Origin: Pseudomonas wuhanensis
Lineage (GTDB): Bacteria > Pseudomonadota > Gammaproteobacteria > Pseudomonadales > Pseudomonadaceae
DNA: 64,000 nt
Assembly: GCF_030687395.1 (NCBI RefSeq)
Contig: NZ_CP117430.1
Coordinates: 3,968,001-4,032,000 of the forward strand
Direction: 5' to 3'
The notes under the pieces were generated by a model. The model worked only from the letters and a program-made list of their open reading frames with translations. It ran no database searches and was not told where the DNA came from. Each line of letters starts with the position of its first letter. Position 1 is the stretch's first letter. This document shows, in pieces, positions 1 to 8,671 of the stretch. Made by a program: the position numbers and the translations under genes.

Positions 1-1
1 A

Positions 2-646
2 GCGAATAAGACCCGCAGCACCTTCAAAACCCTGAGCTCTCCGGGCGGCGGCGGTTACAACGAACTGCGCATCGAAGACAAAAAGGGCCAGGAACAGATC
101 TTCCTGCACGCCCAGCGCGACTGGGACGAAAACATCGAGCACGACCAGAAAATCCGCGTCGGCAACGAACGCCACGACACCGTCGAGCAAAACAGCTACA
201 GCGAATTCAAGGCCGAAGAACACCACACTGTCTACGCCGACCGCAAAGTCGAAACCCGCGCCAACGACCACCTCACCGTGGGCGTCAACCAGCACATCAA
301 AGTCGGCACCGGCCAGTTCATCGAAGCCGGCCAGGAAATCCACCTGAGCAGCGGCATGAAAGTCGTGCTCGAAGCCGGCAGCGAACTCACCCTCAAGGGC
401 GGCGGCAGCTTCATCAAGATCGACGCCAGCGGCGTGACGCTGAGCGGACCGGTGATCAACATGAACTCCGGCGGCAGCCCCGGCAGCGGGACGGGGGCTG
501 CGCCGCTGATGCCCGGCGCGCTGAAACAGGCCGATGCGGACAAGGCCGGCGCGGTTCTGAGCCCGGCGCAGATCAATACCCTGAAACGTAACGCGCCATT
601 CTGTGAAGAGTGCGAGAAGTGCAAGGCAGGTGCTTGTGCGATCTGA
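2..646 (+). CDS. vgrG: Type VI secretion VgrG spike protein, C-terminal part (5' truncated)
   Basis: The reading frame is open from the window edge and encodes the last 214 residues. It contains the post-gp27/gp44 region of VgrG: DWDENIEHDQKIRVGNERHDTV followed in the family by the repeated beta-helix strands that form the needle, here V-x-x-x-x-x-T-V patterns and the segment TLKGGGSFIKIDASGVTLSGP, typical of VgrG tails that receive PAAR or Rhs cargo. The last 20 residues carry a cysteine cluster (CEECEKCKAGAC). VgrG trimerises as the T6SS spike outside the sheath tube. Directly downstream lie a DUF4123 adaptor and an Rhs effector, the usual cargo-loading order. The start is outside the window. 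Confidence 0.9.
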   Translation, partial: ANKTRSTFKTLSSPGGGGYNELRIEDKKGQEQIFLHAQRDWDENIEHDQKIRVGNERHDTVEQNSYSEFKAEEHHTVYADRKVETRANDHLTVGVNQHIKVGTGQFIEAGQEIHLSSGMKVVLEAGSELTLKGGGSFIKIDASGVTLSGPVINMNSGGSPGSGTGAAPLMPGALKQADADKAGAVLSPAQINTLKRNAPFCEECEKCKAGACAI

Positions 647-650
647 TCCG

Positions 651-1373
651 ATGACTCCGCAGGCGTGGCTTGCCGAACGGCCGTTGCAGACGGGTGAGCG
701 TTTGTACTTGATCGTTAGCGCGGCCAGTGATGCCGAAGCGCTCAAGACGCTTTACCAAAATGAACCCACAACCCAGGCAATCCCGATCTGGGGCGGTACA
801 CCCTATGCGGCTTGGCAGCCAGTGATGCCCTACCTCACCGAGTTGAAACCCAACTCAAATTTCCTGCCTTGGATTGCTGAAACCGACGCCCTCGATTGGG
901 GATGGCTGGCCGTTTCCAGCAGCGAACCGAACGTGGTGTTCGAACATCTGCGCAGCCTGACTCAAGTGCGCATGCCGAATGGGACCGAAGTGTTTTTCCG
1001 GTTCTGGGACGGGCGGCATATCTACCCGATTCTGGAAGGACTCGGCGATGCCGCCGGTGAGGTGCTGCCGGTGTTTGATCGGTATCTGATTAATGGGAAA
1101 AGCCTGAAGGTGGGGCCGCGCGCGGTGCCAACGGCGAAGGACTGGCCTTGGTGGGAGGTGCCGCAGAAGCTGCTCGACAGCCTTGCGAAGCAAAACCCGT
1201 CGACCCTGATCGGCAACCTGATGCAATGGCTGGAAGAGGAGCGTCCAGACATCTTCGCCGCTTACCCCGAGAGCAATCTGAAGCTGAAAATCGCACGCTT
1301 CGTGCGCCGCCCGGATGCTCCGAAAAATCTTAATGAAGCACTGTTAAACCACCTGATTCTGGAGCAAGGCTGA
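651..1373 (+). CDS. DUF4123 domain adaptor/chaperone for T6SS effector loading
   Basis: A 240-residue protein starting MTPQAWLAERPL, four bases after the vgrG stop; an upstream GTG at 636 in the same frame would overlap vgrG and is the alternative start. Visible DUF4123 traits are the early YLIVSAASDAEAL strand-helix, an aromatic-rich middle (FFRFWDGRHIYPIL) and position between vgrG and an Rhs gene. In this family (TEC/Tap-1) the protein binds the VgrG tip and the N-terminus of a specific effector and is not itself secreted. The stop codon overlaps the next start (TGATG), suggesting translational coupling with the effector. Function is assigned from family and context. Confidence 0.85.
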   Translation: MTPQAWLAERPLQTGERLYLIVSAASDAEALKTLYQNEPTTQAIPIWGGTPYAAWQPVMPYLTELKPNSNFLPWIAETDALDWGWLAVSSSEPNVVFEHLRSLTQVRMPNGTEVFFRFWDGRHIYPILEGLGDAAGEVLPVFDRYLINGKSLKVGPRAVPTAKDWPWWEVPQKLLDSLAKQNPSTLIGNLMQWLEEERPDIFAAYPESNLKLKIARFVRRPDAPKNLNEALLNHLILEQG

Positions 1374-4300
1374 TGGATCGCGTTGCCTACGTTGACAACC
1401 AACTGAGCACGTTCAAGGACAGCTTGAAGCTGTATCAAGAACAGACCAAAACCTGGTACGCGAAAGCCGCCGATAAAGGCAGTCGAGCAACAGACCTGCC
1501 CTCCCTGCTGGGCATGGAGCGCGTCATAAAGGTCGGCAACACCAGCAAATCGGTGAGCATGACCGATGGCGACTTTGCCTCGAACGTTGCCCAGTGCCCA
1601 CTCAAGGGGCCGCTGCTGATCGAGAGCAAATTCGAATCGGTGTATGACATCCCGCTGGGTGACATCGAAGTCGAAATCGTTGCGGTAGAAGGCGGCGCGG
1701 TCAGCAAAGTCAAACTCGACGCCCAAGGCAAAGCCAGCTGGACGGGTGGTATTCCGGGCAAGTTCTACAAAATCCGTATCCATAACGAAGTGACCCCGGC
1801 TCAGATCGATACCCTGTTCAAGTCCTATGACGGCCTGACCGGTCAACTGGAAGGTTTCCTGCGTAAGGAATGGGCCGGCTTCAAACCGCAATGGTCGAAC
1901 ATGTCCGCTTCGGGAACCGCCATGGCGGTCGGCAACGGCATCCTCGAAGGCGGTTGGGAAGCGATCAAAGGCGTCTGGGACGGCATCAGCCTGGTGCTCG
2001 ACATCCTGCAAGACCCGAGCAAGTTTGCGAAAGACCTCGGTGCCGGCACCCAAAAGCTGATAGCACTGGCAAAAGAATCGCCAGACGTCATGAAGAAAGC
2101 CATGCTGCTGGCCAGCGACGAGGCCGCCCTGTTCCTGATGGTACGCAGTGCCGTGATCTGGCTGGCCGGCATGCCACCGATGAAGATGGCCGGTGACGCC
2201 GCAAAAATGACCACGGCGGCGGTCGTCGGCATCGCGATCGACATCGTGATTTCGATCGTGCTGACCATTGCTGCAGAGGGTACTGGTGTCATCTACCTCG
2301 CCGCGCGATTGAAAAAGTACGGCGAAATCATCATCAAGGCCGTGACCGGTTTTGTGGAGTCGGTGTTCAAGATCATCAAAGGCTTCATGGAATACGTCGC
2401 GAAGTACACCGCGGTAGCGGCTCGTGGCGTGACGGCTCAGGTGAAGAAAGGGGTGGCGCAGGTTCGCTTTGACGGGAAGAAAAACACAAAACTGGGCAAG
2501 GGCAAAACGGGCGACGACGCCTCCAGGCAAGCCAAGACACCTGCTGACCAAAGCGCTGAACCCGCGGCCAAAACCTGCACCGACAAGTGCCCTGTATCGA
2601 TGGTCACCGGTGAAGAGTTATTGACGCTCAACGATGGCCAACTCGACGGCCTGCTGCCATTTGAGTGGACACGTCTTTACCGAAGCAGCGCAGTGGAAAT
2701 CGATTGCGGCCTGGGTTATGGCTGGAGCCATGCACTGGCTCATCGAATCGAAATCAATGGCGATGAAGTCATCTGGACTGACCACGAAAATCGGGCGACG
2801 CCATTTCCGCTTCCAAGCCAACAGCGTCCGGCGATTACCAACAGCCTGTCACGGGCAGCGATTTTCATCGGTGACGACCCGTCGGAACTTGTCCTGGCTC
2901 AAGCCGGGAGTCGACCGTCCTTCTACCACTTCCGTTACAACAGCAAAGGCGCAACCCTGATCGCCATCAGCGACAGCTATGGCAACCGGCTGCACATCAC
3001 CCGTGACATCCACGGCAGGATCAAACGCCTCGACAATGGCGCCGGTCGTGCCCTGCTCTTGCGATACGACCGCAAGCACATCATCGCCGTCGACTATCAA
3101 CAGTTTATTCCCGCCGACAATCTGGAAGACGCCTGGAACACTGTCCAGACGCTGGTCACGTACAACTATGACGCGCAGCATCGCCTGATTGAAGCGAAGA
3201 ACGCTGCCGGTGAAGCCGAACACTATCGCTACAACGATCAGCACGTGATTCTTGAGCGGCAACTGGCGGGTGGCGCGAGTTTCTTTTGGGAGTGGGAGAA
3301 CGAAGGCAAGTTGTCACGCTGCGTCCATCACTGGGCGAGCTTTTCGCAGATGGAAGCGCATTACGCCTGGGACGATAAAGGCAGCGTCACCGTTACCAAC
3401 GCCGATGGCAGCGAAGAGGTTTACACCCACGACGATAAAGCGCGGCTTATCAGCAAGATCGATCCGGATGGCGCTGAACACCTGAAGGCCTACAACGATA
3501 AAGGCCAGTTGATTGCAGAAAAAGATCCGCTAGGCGCCGTTACCGAGTATCGGTACGACGAAGACGGCTTGATGACGGCCGTCATTCCTCCGGAAGATGA
3601 ACCCGTTTCGTATGAATACAGCAACGGGTTCGTCAGTGACGTGCACCGAGGCAAAGCCACCTGGAAGTATCAACGAAACAATCAGGGCGACATCACTCAA
3701 CAGATTGACCCTGATGGTAATGCCACCCTCTACAGCTACGACCGTCAAGGCCGCCTGCTGGAAATCCGTCACCCGGATGGCAGCCGTCATCAACTGGGCT
3801 GGAACAACCTCGGCCAACTGCTGGAAGAGCGCCTGCCCGATGGCGGCCAGCGCAAATACCGTTACGACGCCTTGGGCCGGCAGATTACCCGTCAGGAAGA
3901 AACCGGCGCCATCACCCACTACCAATGGGACGCCGCCAACCGCCTCGCGCAAATCACCCTGCCCGGCGGTGCAACCCGCGCGTTCACCTACAACGCCTAC
4001 GGCAAAGTCACCGCTGAACGCGACGAATTGGGTCGCGTCACCCGCTACGAATACGCCGATGGCCTGCACCTGGTCAGCCGTCGCCTCAACCCGGACGGCA
4101 GTCAGCTTCGCTACCGTTACGACAACTCGCGCTTGCTGCTCACTGAGATCGAAAACGAACGTGGCGAGCACTACCACCTCGATTACTACCCGAACGGCCT
4201 GATCCAGCAGGAAACCGGGTTCGACGGTCGCCGTACCGCTTACGAGTACGACCTCAACGGCCAACTGCTGAAGAAAACCGAATTCGGCGACGACGCCAGT

Positions 4301-6082
4301 GAGTTGGTCACCGAGTACCAACGCGACGCCGCTGGTCGCTTGCTGGTGAAAACCCTGGCCGATGGCGAGGAAATTCACTACAGCTATGACGCCCTCGGCC
4401 GCCTCGTCAACGTCGACGACGGCCATTGGCCTCTCGCCTACGAATACGATCTGCAAGACCGCCTGATCACCGAACACCAAGGCTGGGGCACCCTGCGTTA
4501 TGAGTACGACAACCTCGGCCAACTGAGCCACTGCCGCCTCCCCGACGGCAGTAAACTCGACTACCGCCACCAATCCGGTGGACGCCTGAGCAGCATCGAC
4601 CTCAACGGCTCTCGCCTCACCACGCACCAGTTCAACGCGGGCCGCGAACTGCAGCGCCAACAAGGCCTGCTGCTCAGCCAATACCAGTATGACGAACAAG
4701 GCCGACTGCAAGCCCACACCGTCAGCCAACAGGAACGCAACCTGTTCCGCCGCCGTTACGCCTACGATGCCAACGGCAACCTTGCCGGCATCGACGACAG
4801 CCGCAAAGGCAACCGCAGCTATCACTATGATCCGCTGGACCGTCTGATCAACGTCCGTGGCACCACTCCGGAAAGCTTCGCCCATGACCCGGCGGGCAAC
4901 CTCCTCGGCCAAGGCGACCAGCCAACCGCAAACCTGGCCAACGTCAAAGGCAACCGCCTGCTCATGCAGGGCGACCGCCACTATGACTACGACGCCCACG
5001 GTAACCTGATCCGCGAACGCCGTGGCGCCGGCCAGAAACTCGTCACCGAGTATCGCTACGACTGCCAACATCGCCTGATCGGCGTCAGCCTGCCCGGCGG
5101 TAGCATCGCAAGCTACAAGTACGACGCCTTCGGCCGTCGTATCGCCAAAACCGTCGATGGCCACACCATCGAATTCCTGTGGCAAGGCGAACGCCTTATT
5201 GCTGAAAGCGCCGACAGCCGCTATCGCACTTACATCTACGAACCCGGCAGCTTCCGCCCGCTGGCCATGCTCGATGGCGAAGGCCCGCTGAAAGCCACAC
5301 CGTTCTACTACCAACTCGACCACCTCGGCACCCCGCAGGAACTTACCGACTACAGCGGCGAGATCATGTGGTCGGCGAAATACCGCGCCTACGGCAACCT
5401 TGCCACCCTCGATATCGCCGAAATCGACAACCCGCTGCGCTTCCAGGGTCAGTACTTCGACGCCGAAACGGGCTTACATTACAACCGGCATCGCTACTAC
5501 AATCCGGGCACTGGACGGTTTTTGACGCCGGATCCGATCAAGCTTGCGGGTGGGTTGAATAACTACCAGTACGTGCCTAACCCTACGGGGTGGGTGGATC
5601 CGTTGGGGTTGAATAACTGCCCTCCAGGGACTACTGACCATAAGGGAGTCCCCATCAGTGACAATGCAAAACACCACCTTGAGAAAGCGGACGGCTATAA
5701 CACGCAAACAGGTGTTTCAGGCGCTCACAATCGGGACGATTTTATGAAAGCGACCAAGGACAACAAGCTCTATGTCCTCTCAGAGGTCCAAAGCCCAAGC
5801 ACTCCTGGAGTTTCCACGATCACGTACGGAAGAGATGCACTGGACCGAACAGGGCAAGTGGTAGGGGTAAAGCAATTCAAAAGTCCTAAAACAGTTTACG
5901 ACCCAAATGTAATTTCTACTGAAAGAATGTACAACGCAGGTAAAGATGCTGCAGCCAGCGGATATGCTGGCGCTAAAGCCAGTGGAAACCGTGTTTATAC
6001 TGCATCAAGTGATGGGATAACGTTTCGAATCTATCTCGACGAAACACGCACATACGTTACAAACTTTCACCCCAGCATGTAG
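1373..6082 (+). CDS. Rhs-repeat T6SS effector with EndoU-like nuclease tip
   Basis: A 1569-residue polymorphic toxin. Residues 1 to about 240 form a loading/N-terminal region; about 250-330 are strongly hydrophobic and could be membrane-translocating helices. From about residue 405 a DUF6531-type start (CPVSMVTGEELLTLNDGQLDG) leads into many YD repeats (YxYDxxGRL). The conserved Rhs core end (YYNPGTGRFLTPDP ... GGLNNYQY ... DPLGL) finishes near residue 1412. The last ~157 residues are the variable toxin: a His-His pair (AKHHLEKADGY), GAHNRDDF, KTVYDP and a final strand RIYLDETRTYVTNFHP. This order resembles bacterial EndoU RNases, where His, His and Lys/Thr are catalytic. GC falls sharply where the tip begins (about 5600), as expected for exchanged tips. 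No PAAR domain was seen. Rhs identity is firm; EndoU is a motif-level call. Confidence 0.9.
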   Translation: MDRVAYVDNQLSTFKDSLKLYQEQTKTWYAKAADKGSRATDLPSLLGMERVIKVGNTSKSVSMTDGDFASNVAQCPLKGPLLIESKFESVYDIPLGDIEVEIVAVEGGAVSKVKLDAQGKASWTGGIPGKFYKIRIHNEVTPAQIDTLFKSYDGLTGQLEGFLRKEWAGFKPQWSNMSASGTAMAVGNGILEGGWEAIKGVWDGISLVLDILQDPSKFAKDLGAGTQKLIALAKESPDVMKKAMLLASDEAALFLMVRSAVIWLAGMPPMKMAGDAAKMTTAAVVGIAIDIVISIVLTIAAEGTGVIYLAARLKKYGEIIIKAVTGFVESVFKIIKGFMEYVAKYTAVAARGVTAQVKKGVAQVRFDGKKNTKLGKGKTGDDASRQAKTPADQSAEPAAKTCTDKCPVSMVTGEELLTLNDGQLDGLLPFEWTRLYRSSAVEIDCGLGYGWSHALAHRIEINGDEVIWTDHENRATPFPLPSQQRPAITNSLSRAAIFIGDDPSELVLAQAGSRPSFYHFRYNSKGATLIAISDSYGNRLHITRDIHGRIKRLDNGAGRALLLRYDRKHIIAVDYQQFIPADNLEDAWNTVQTLVTYNYDAQHRLIEAKNAAGEAEHYRYNDQHVILERQLAGGASFFWEWENEGKLSRCVHHWASFSQMEAHYAWDDKGSVTVTNADGSEEVYTHDDKARLISKIDPDGAEHLKAYNDKGQLIAEKDPLGAVTEYRYDEDGLMTAVIPPEDEPVSYEYSNGFVSDVHRGKATWKYQRNNQGDITQQIDPDGNATLYSYDRQGRLLEIRHPDGSRHQLGWNNLGQLLEERLPDGGQRKYRYDALGRQITRQEETGAITHYQWDAANRLAQITLPGGATRAFTYNAYGKVTAERDELGRVTRYEYADGLHLVSRRLNPDGSQLRYRYDNSRLLLTEIENERGEHYHLDYYPNGLIQQETGFDGRRTAYEYDLNGQLLKKTEFGDDASELVTEYQRDAAGRLLVKTLADGEEIHYSYDALGRLVNVDDGHWPLAYEYDLQDRLITEHQGWGTLRYEYDNLGQLSHCRLPDGSKLDYRHQSGGRLSSIDLNGSRLTTHQFNAGRELQRQQGLLLSQYQYDEQGRLQAHTVSQQERNLFRRRYAYDANGNLAGIDDSRKGNRSYHYDPLDRLINVRGTTPESFAHDPAGNLLGQGDQPTANLANVKGNRLLMQGDRHYDYDAHGNLIRERRGAGQKLVTEYRYDCQHRLIGVSLPGGSIASYKYDAFGRRIAKTVDGHTIEFLWQGERLIAESADSRYRTYIYEPGSFRPLAMLDGEGPLKATPFYYQLDHLGTPQELTDYSGEIMWSAKYRAYGNLATLDIAEIDNPLRFQGQYFDAETGLHYNRHRYYNPGTGRFLTPDPIKLAGGLNNYQYVPNPTGWVDPLGLNNCPPGTTDHKGVPISDNAKHHLEKADGYNTQTGVSGAHNRDDFMKATKDNKLYVLSEVQSPSTPGVSTITYGRDALDRTGQVVGVKQFKSPKTVYDPNVISTERMYNAGKDAAASGYAGAKASGNRVYTASSDGITFRIYLDETRTYVTNFHPSM

Positions 6083-6090
6083 GCCCAACC

Positions 6091-6459
6091 ATGAGCAATT
6101 CTACTTTAACTGCTTCACAACAAAGTATCATTCACAACTGCCTCTTGGATCTACGTGACTCGTTCGCCTGGGAAATAAAAAGCTTTTTACCATTAGCCTT
6201 GGACAGTCTTTTAAACTCAGAAGGATTTGGAATTGAAATGTCCGGAATCTATGTAAGCATAGATGAAGACCAGTTAAATATCCCTGACTACCTTCAAGAT
6301 GGCATGGCATTTGAATTCGTGAACGAGCATGTAATATTACCACTAAACTACGGCGCCAAACTCATCAACGACTGGTGCGAAAAAAACGCAATAGATGACC
6401 GAGAAGAAATACTATTAAAGTGCCAAAGACTTAAAGAACAATATGGTGCACAGCAGTAA
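6091..6459 (+). CDS. Putative immunity protein for the Rhs toxin
   Basis: A 122-residue acidic protein (many D/E, theoretical charge clearly negative) beginning MSNSTLTASQQS, eight bases after the rhs stop. Its position immediately 3' of a variable Rhs tip, small size, acidity and AT-rich composition match those of cognate immunity proteins, which bind and neutralise the toxin in the cytoplasm of the producer. I do not recognise the family from sequence. The predicted fold is mostly helical with a short beta segment (GIYVSIDEDQL). The assignment rests on location. Confidence 0.65.
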   Translation: MSNSTLTASQQSIIHNCLLDLRDSFAWEIKSFLPLALDSLLNSEGFGIEMSGIYVSIDEDQLNIPDYLQDGMAFEFVNEHVILPLNYGAKLINDWCEKNAIDDREEILLKCQRLKEQYGAQQ

Positions 6460-6484
6460 AAATCAAACAACCTGGACAAACTAC

Positions 6485-6534
6485 AAAGGGGACAGATTTA
6501 TTTTCTATACTATGAAAACAAATCTGCCCCCTTT
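6485..6534. repeat. Imperfect inverted repeat element in the immunity region
   Basis: Two 21-nt arms (6485-6505 and 6514-6534; left arm aaaggggacagatttatttt plus one base) match at 19 of 21 positions and flank an 8-nt loop. The aaaggggacagattta core resembles a mobile palindrome often scattered in proteobacterial intergenic DNA. It separates the toxin-immunity pair from the orphan genes downstream. It could also act as a hairpin at the end of the toxin-immunity transcript, but lacks a clean T-run. Confidence 0.7.
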
Positions 6535-6552
6535 TGGCTTACAGGATAAAAC

Positions 6553-7050
6553 ATGAACAAACATCGAATCACTCTTTCAAACGGCTGGATCGCCGAATTC
6601 GAAAACCAAGGTGAGTTTCGAATGTCCGCCGAAGGCTGGAATCTGATTTTGAAAGGACCGGATAAGAAAAGCATCCAATACTTCAACGACAAGATAGTAG
6701 TAGTAAATGACGACAACGGTGCTCAGGCCAAATCGTGTATCCGTCTCTCAAACGATGGTGTTTACGGTTACTTGAGCACTGGACTGGATCATGGTTGGGT
6801 GATTGATTTTGCGCGAGGCATGATCGCTCCACATTGGGTAAGTATCTCTCACCGTCATGACGGTTACGATGAAAGCATCTCGATATACGAACAACCCGCC
6901 TTCAAACGTGCACGTGAGTATATAAGCGTGACGGGAAAACATATCTATCTGACCTTCCCATTTACCAAAGATGAGGACTTTCCCAAGGTGTGGGAGGAGT
7001 ATCTGCTGATACGTAGACGTCAGCTGGATGAGACTTACTTCAGAAACTGA
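6553..7050 (+). CDS. Hypothetical protein, possible orphan immunity protein
   Basis: A 165-residue protein rich in aromatic residues (many W, Y, F), beginning MNKHRITLSNGWIAEFENQGEF. I do not recognise a family. It has no signal peptide or membrane segment and reads as an all-beta front (GWNLILKGPDKKSIQYFNDKIVVV) with a charged helical end (WEEYLLIRRRQLDE). It follows the inverted repeat, lies in the same AT-rich stretch and the same direction as the toxin-immunity pair, and may be an immunity gene left from an earlier Rhs tip. The role is inferred from location only. Confidence 0.6.
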   Translation: MNKHRITLSNGWIAEFENQGEFRMSAEGWNLILKGPDKKSIQYFNDKIVVVNDDNGAQAKSCIRLSNDGVYGYLSTGLDHGWVIDFARGMIAPHWVSISHRHDGYDESISIYEQPAFKRAREYISVTGKHIYLTFPFTKDEDFPKVWEEYLLIRRRQLDETYFRN

Positions 7051-7053
7051 TTT

Positions 7054-7240
7054 ATGTCACAAAAAGACTTTCATCTAATAGCAAGCCTCAGCGCCCCCCC
7101 CAAAAACAGTCGGCGAGTTTTTTATAATACTTCGTGCGGAGTACGCAGCACAAAACACCGGGAGAGTTGTCATAATCCTTGACCAGCTCTTATTCGAAAT
7201 CAAGGCATACGGCAGCCCCATTAACCTAGAACAATCATGA
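7054..7240 (+). pseudogene. Small orphan gene frameshifted at a C8 tract
   Basis: An ATG at 7054 opens a frame reading MSQKDFHLIASLSAPP. At a run of eight C (7093-7100 region) it passes into a frame that soon stops. If one C is removed, it continues as KTVGEFFIILRAEYAAQ and on to GSPINLEQS, giving a coherent 61-residue protein ending at 7238-7240. The stop overlaps the ATG of the next small frame (ATGA at 7237). The best reading is a real small gene, perhaps an immunity or toxin remnant, with a +1 slip in a homopolymer; a sequencing error or phase variation could give the same picture. No family is recognised. Confidence 0.5.
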
Positions 7241-7308
7241 CCGAAATACCCAGCACCGTTACAAATCTTAATTTTGACAAAATTAAATATATACTGGCAT
7301 CCAGATGA
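7237..7308 (+). CDS. Very short coupled frame (23 codons), uncertain
   Basis: An ATG overlapping the stop of the preceding frame (ATGA) opens a 23-codon frame beginning MTEIPSTVTNLNFDK. It ends in a TGA that in turn overlaps the ATG of the next gene at 7305. The two successive ATGA junctions suggest a translationally coupled chain. The peptide may instead be a remnant of a longer gene or a leader. No function can be given. Confidence 0.25.
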   Translation: MTEIPSTVTNLNFDKIKYILASR

Positions 7309-7568
7309 AGTTCAAAGATATTCTCACAAACAAAACTGATTACTTCAGCATCGGGCAGGAAATAACATCGAGAAAGTTCTACCTGTCAATCCCGGTCAGC
7401 AACTGCCTCGTCGATTACGAGGAGTACTACGAAATCCCAAAAGCGTGCTTCGACCAATATCTGGAAAAACCAGATAGCGCACTGGAGTTCGTCGAGCAAT
7501 GTCGAATTCAACAAATGGACCACTTGCTCATGATCAAGCCCGGTAGTGACCGTGGAACCGCCTGTTGA
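7305..7568 (+). CDS. Small hypothetical protein in the Rhs immunity island
   Basis: An 87-residue protein beginning MKFKDILTNKTDYFSIGQEI, with an acidic tyrosine-rich middle (VDYEEYYEIPKACFDQYLEK) and a short tail ending in Cys. The composition (acidic, AT-rich codons) resembles that of the other immunity-like genes here. The abrupt GSDRGTAC end and the GC change just beyond may indicate 3' truncation by recombination. It is coupled by ATGA overlap to the short frame upstream. No family is recognised; immunity-like function is inferred from context. Confidence 0.5.
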   Translation: MKFKDILTNKTDYFSIGQEITSRKFYLSIPVSNCLVDYEEYYEIPKACFDQYLEKPDSALEFVEQCRIQQMDHLLMIKPGSDRGTAC

Positions 7569-7762
7569 GTTGAAGTTCGTCGCCTGACAAAAGCTTCGGA
7601 TATTTCCCGCAACTTCTATCGCCATCCATGAACTTGTATACCCCTCCCTCCCCAGATAACCTCCCCCAGTCGCTGCAACCTCAGCGACCGGTTTTGACAG
7701 ACCGAACACGATCAAGGCATGCAAATGCCGCTTTGCGGCTCCATTGTTTCAGGAGCTTCACG

Positions 7763-8110
7763 ATGAAAAAATTTCCACCCGATTCCCTTGACCCCCTCCA
7801 ACTCAGCCAAGCAACCCAACGCACCATCAGCGCCCGCCTCCGCGACCCAAAACATCCCGACCCCATCAGCCACGTTTTCACCCTCCTCCCCAACATCGAC
7901 ACCGAAACCCTGCTAAGCCACGCCTGCGAAACCCTCGCTTCGCTCAACGTGCTGACCACTGATCTTGCGTGCGAGCTCGAAGGCTCGCACCGCAGTCTGG
8001 CGTTATCAATTCAGCAATTGGCCGTGCTGGGTGAATTGTTGGTAAACCGGGCGCTGGACAATCTCGATCCACCCGGTGGGGTGTCCGACGCTCAGGAGGT
8101 GCAGCCATGA
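7763..8110 (+). CDS. DUF6124 family protein
   Basis: A 115-residue protein starting MKKFPPDSLDP, with the SD sequence AGGAG at 7751-7755 deciding this start over an upstream in-frame ATG at 7628. The family pattern is visible: N-terminal proline-rich leader, ATQRxI helix, then FTLLPNIDTETLLSHACETLASLN, a CELEGSHR motif and the C-terminal helix VLGELLVNRALDNL. The function of DUF6124 is unknown; it is common and multicopy in Pseudomonas, and a second member lies at 45206-45580. The stop overlaps the next start (ATGA), so the two genes form a pair. Confidence 0.8.
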   Translation: MKKFPPDSLDPLQLSQATQRTISARLRDPKHPDPISHVFTLLPNIDTETLLSHACETLASLNVLTTDLACELEGSHRSLALSIQQLAVLGELLVNRALDNLDPPGGVSDAQEVQP

Positions 8111-8373
8111 CTCGATACATGCCGATTACCGGCATCGACTGCACGATCCCTTCGCTGCTGATCGACACCGAAGCGCCTGTCGATGTGTTGCACGAGACGG
8201 CGGCGTATCGCATTCGCAGCGTCACTCAACTGTTGGAAACCCTGTCCCTGGGTGAGGCGCTTGGTGGTGATGCTGCGCTGTTGCAAGAGTTTGCGAGGGT
8301 GTTAGCAATCCAATTGCGTGATGGTTGCGATTTGCTGGATGTGGTCGGGCGGCGGTTGCGAGCGCAACTTTAA
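8107..8373 (+). CDS. Small Pseudomonas protein coupled to the DUF6124 gene
   Basis: An 88-residue protein (MTRYMPITGIDCTIPSLLID), probably all helical after residue 30 (VLHETAAYRIRSVTQLLETLSL ...). It overlaps the DUF6124 stop by ATGA and is followed directly by a strong terminator, so the pair is a two-gene operon. No catalytic motif is seen and the function is unknown. Its 3' third plus the terminator are repeated, in decayed form, at 10539-10702 beyond the histidine kinase. Confidence 0.7.
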   Translation: MTRYMPITGIDCTIPSLLIDTEAPVDVLHETAAYRIRSVTQLLETLSLGEALGGDAALLQEFARVLAIQLRDGCDLLDVVGRRLRAQL

Positions 8374-8382
8374 ATCATTAAT

Positions 8383-8418
8383 AAAAATGGGCGACCCAAG
8401 GTAGGGTCGCCCATTTTT
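8383..8418 (+). terminator. Rho-independent terminator after the DUF6124 pair
   Basis: A perfect 15-bp stem (8383-8397 with 8404-8418), loop AAGGTA, with the 3' arm ending in a T5 run. It lies 10 bases past the stop codon. A diverged copy lies at 10640-10671. Confidence 0.9.
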
Positions 8419-8671
8419 ATATCCGCAACTTTTAAACACCGCCTCCCAGACTTATGCACGCAGCACTTCGCAAGAGCTTGTTAAAAACTGTCTTTAAACT
8501 TCTGATTATTCCAAAAAATTTACTCAACATCGTGAGCACAAAAAACCAAAAAACCGTCTCTTCGGTCAAGTAACTTCTCACCGCCTCACCTGAAAACCGC
8601 GAAAAACAAAACCATGGTTTTCACCCAACCTTCAAACTATACTTCCGCGCGCAGTATGGAGGCTGTGATAA
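8419..8671 (+). promoter_or_regulatory. Intergenic region upstream of the hybrid kinase
   Basis: About 250 bases, AT-richer than its surroundings. The first 30 bases belong to the repeat shared with 10675-10702. No convincing -35/-10 pair was identified; a TATGGAGG purine stretch at about 8654-8661 can serve as the ribosome binding site of the kinase gene. Confidence 0.4.

Noticed and set aside
3530..5323. Minus-strand open frame of 597 codons opposite the Rhs repeats
   Set aside because: Reverse reading of the YD repeats gives a regular V/A-rich pattern; no start signal or family.
7680..7762. Possible copy of the DUF6124 leader motif upstream of the first DUF6124 gene
   Set aside because: A small GTCGCTG/CAGCGAC hairpin exists but the AGGTATAA arms and three-copy layout seen at 45593-45791 are not present.
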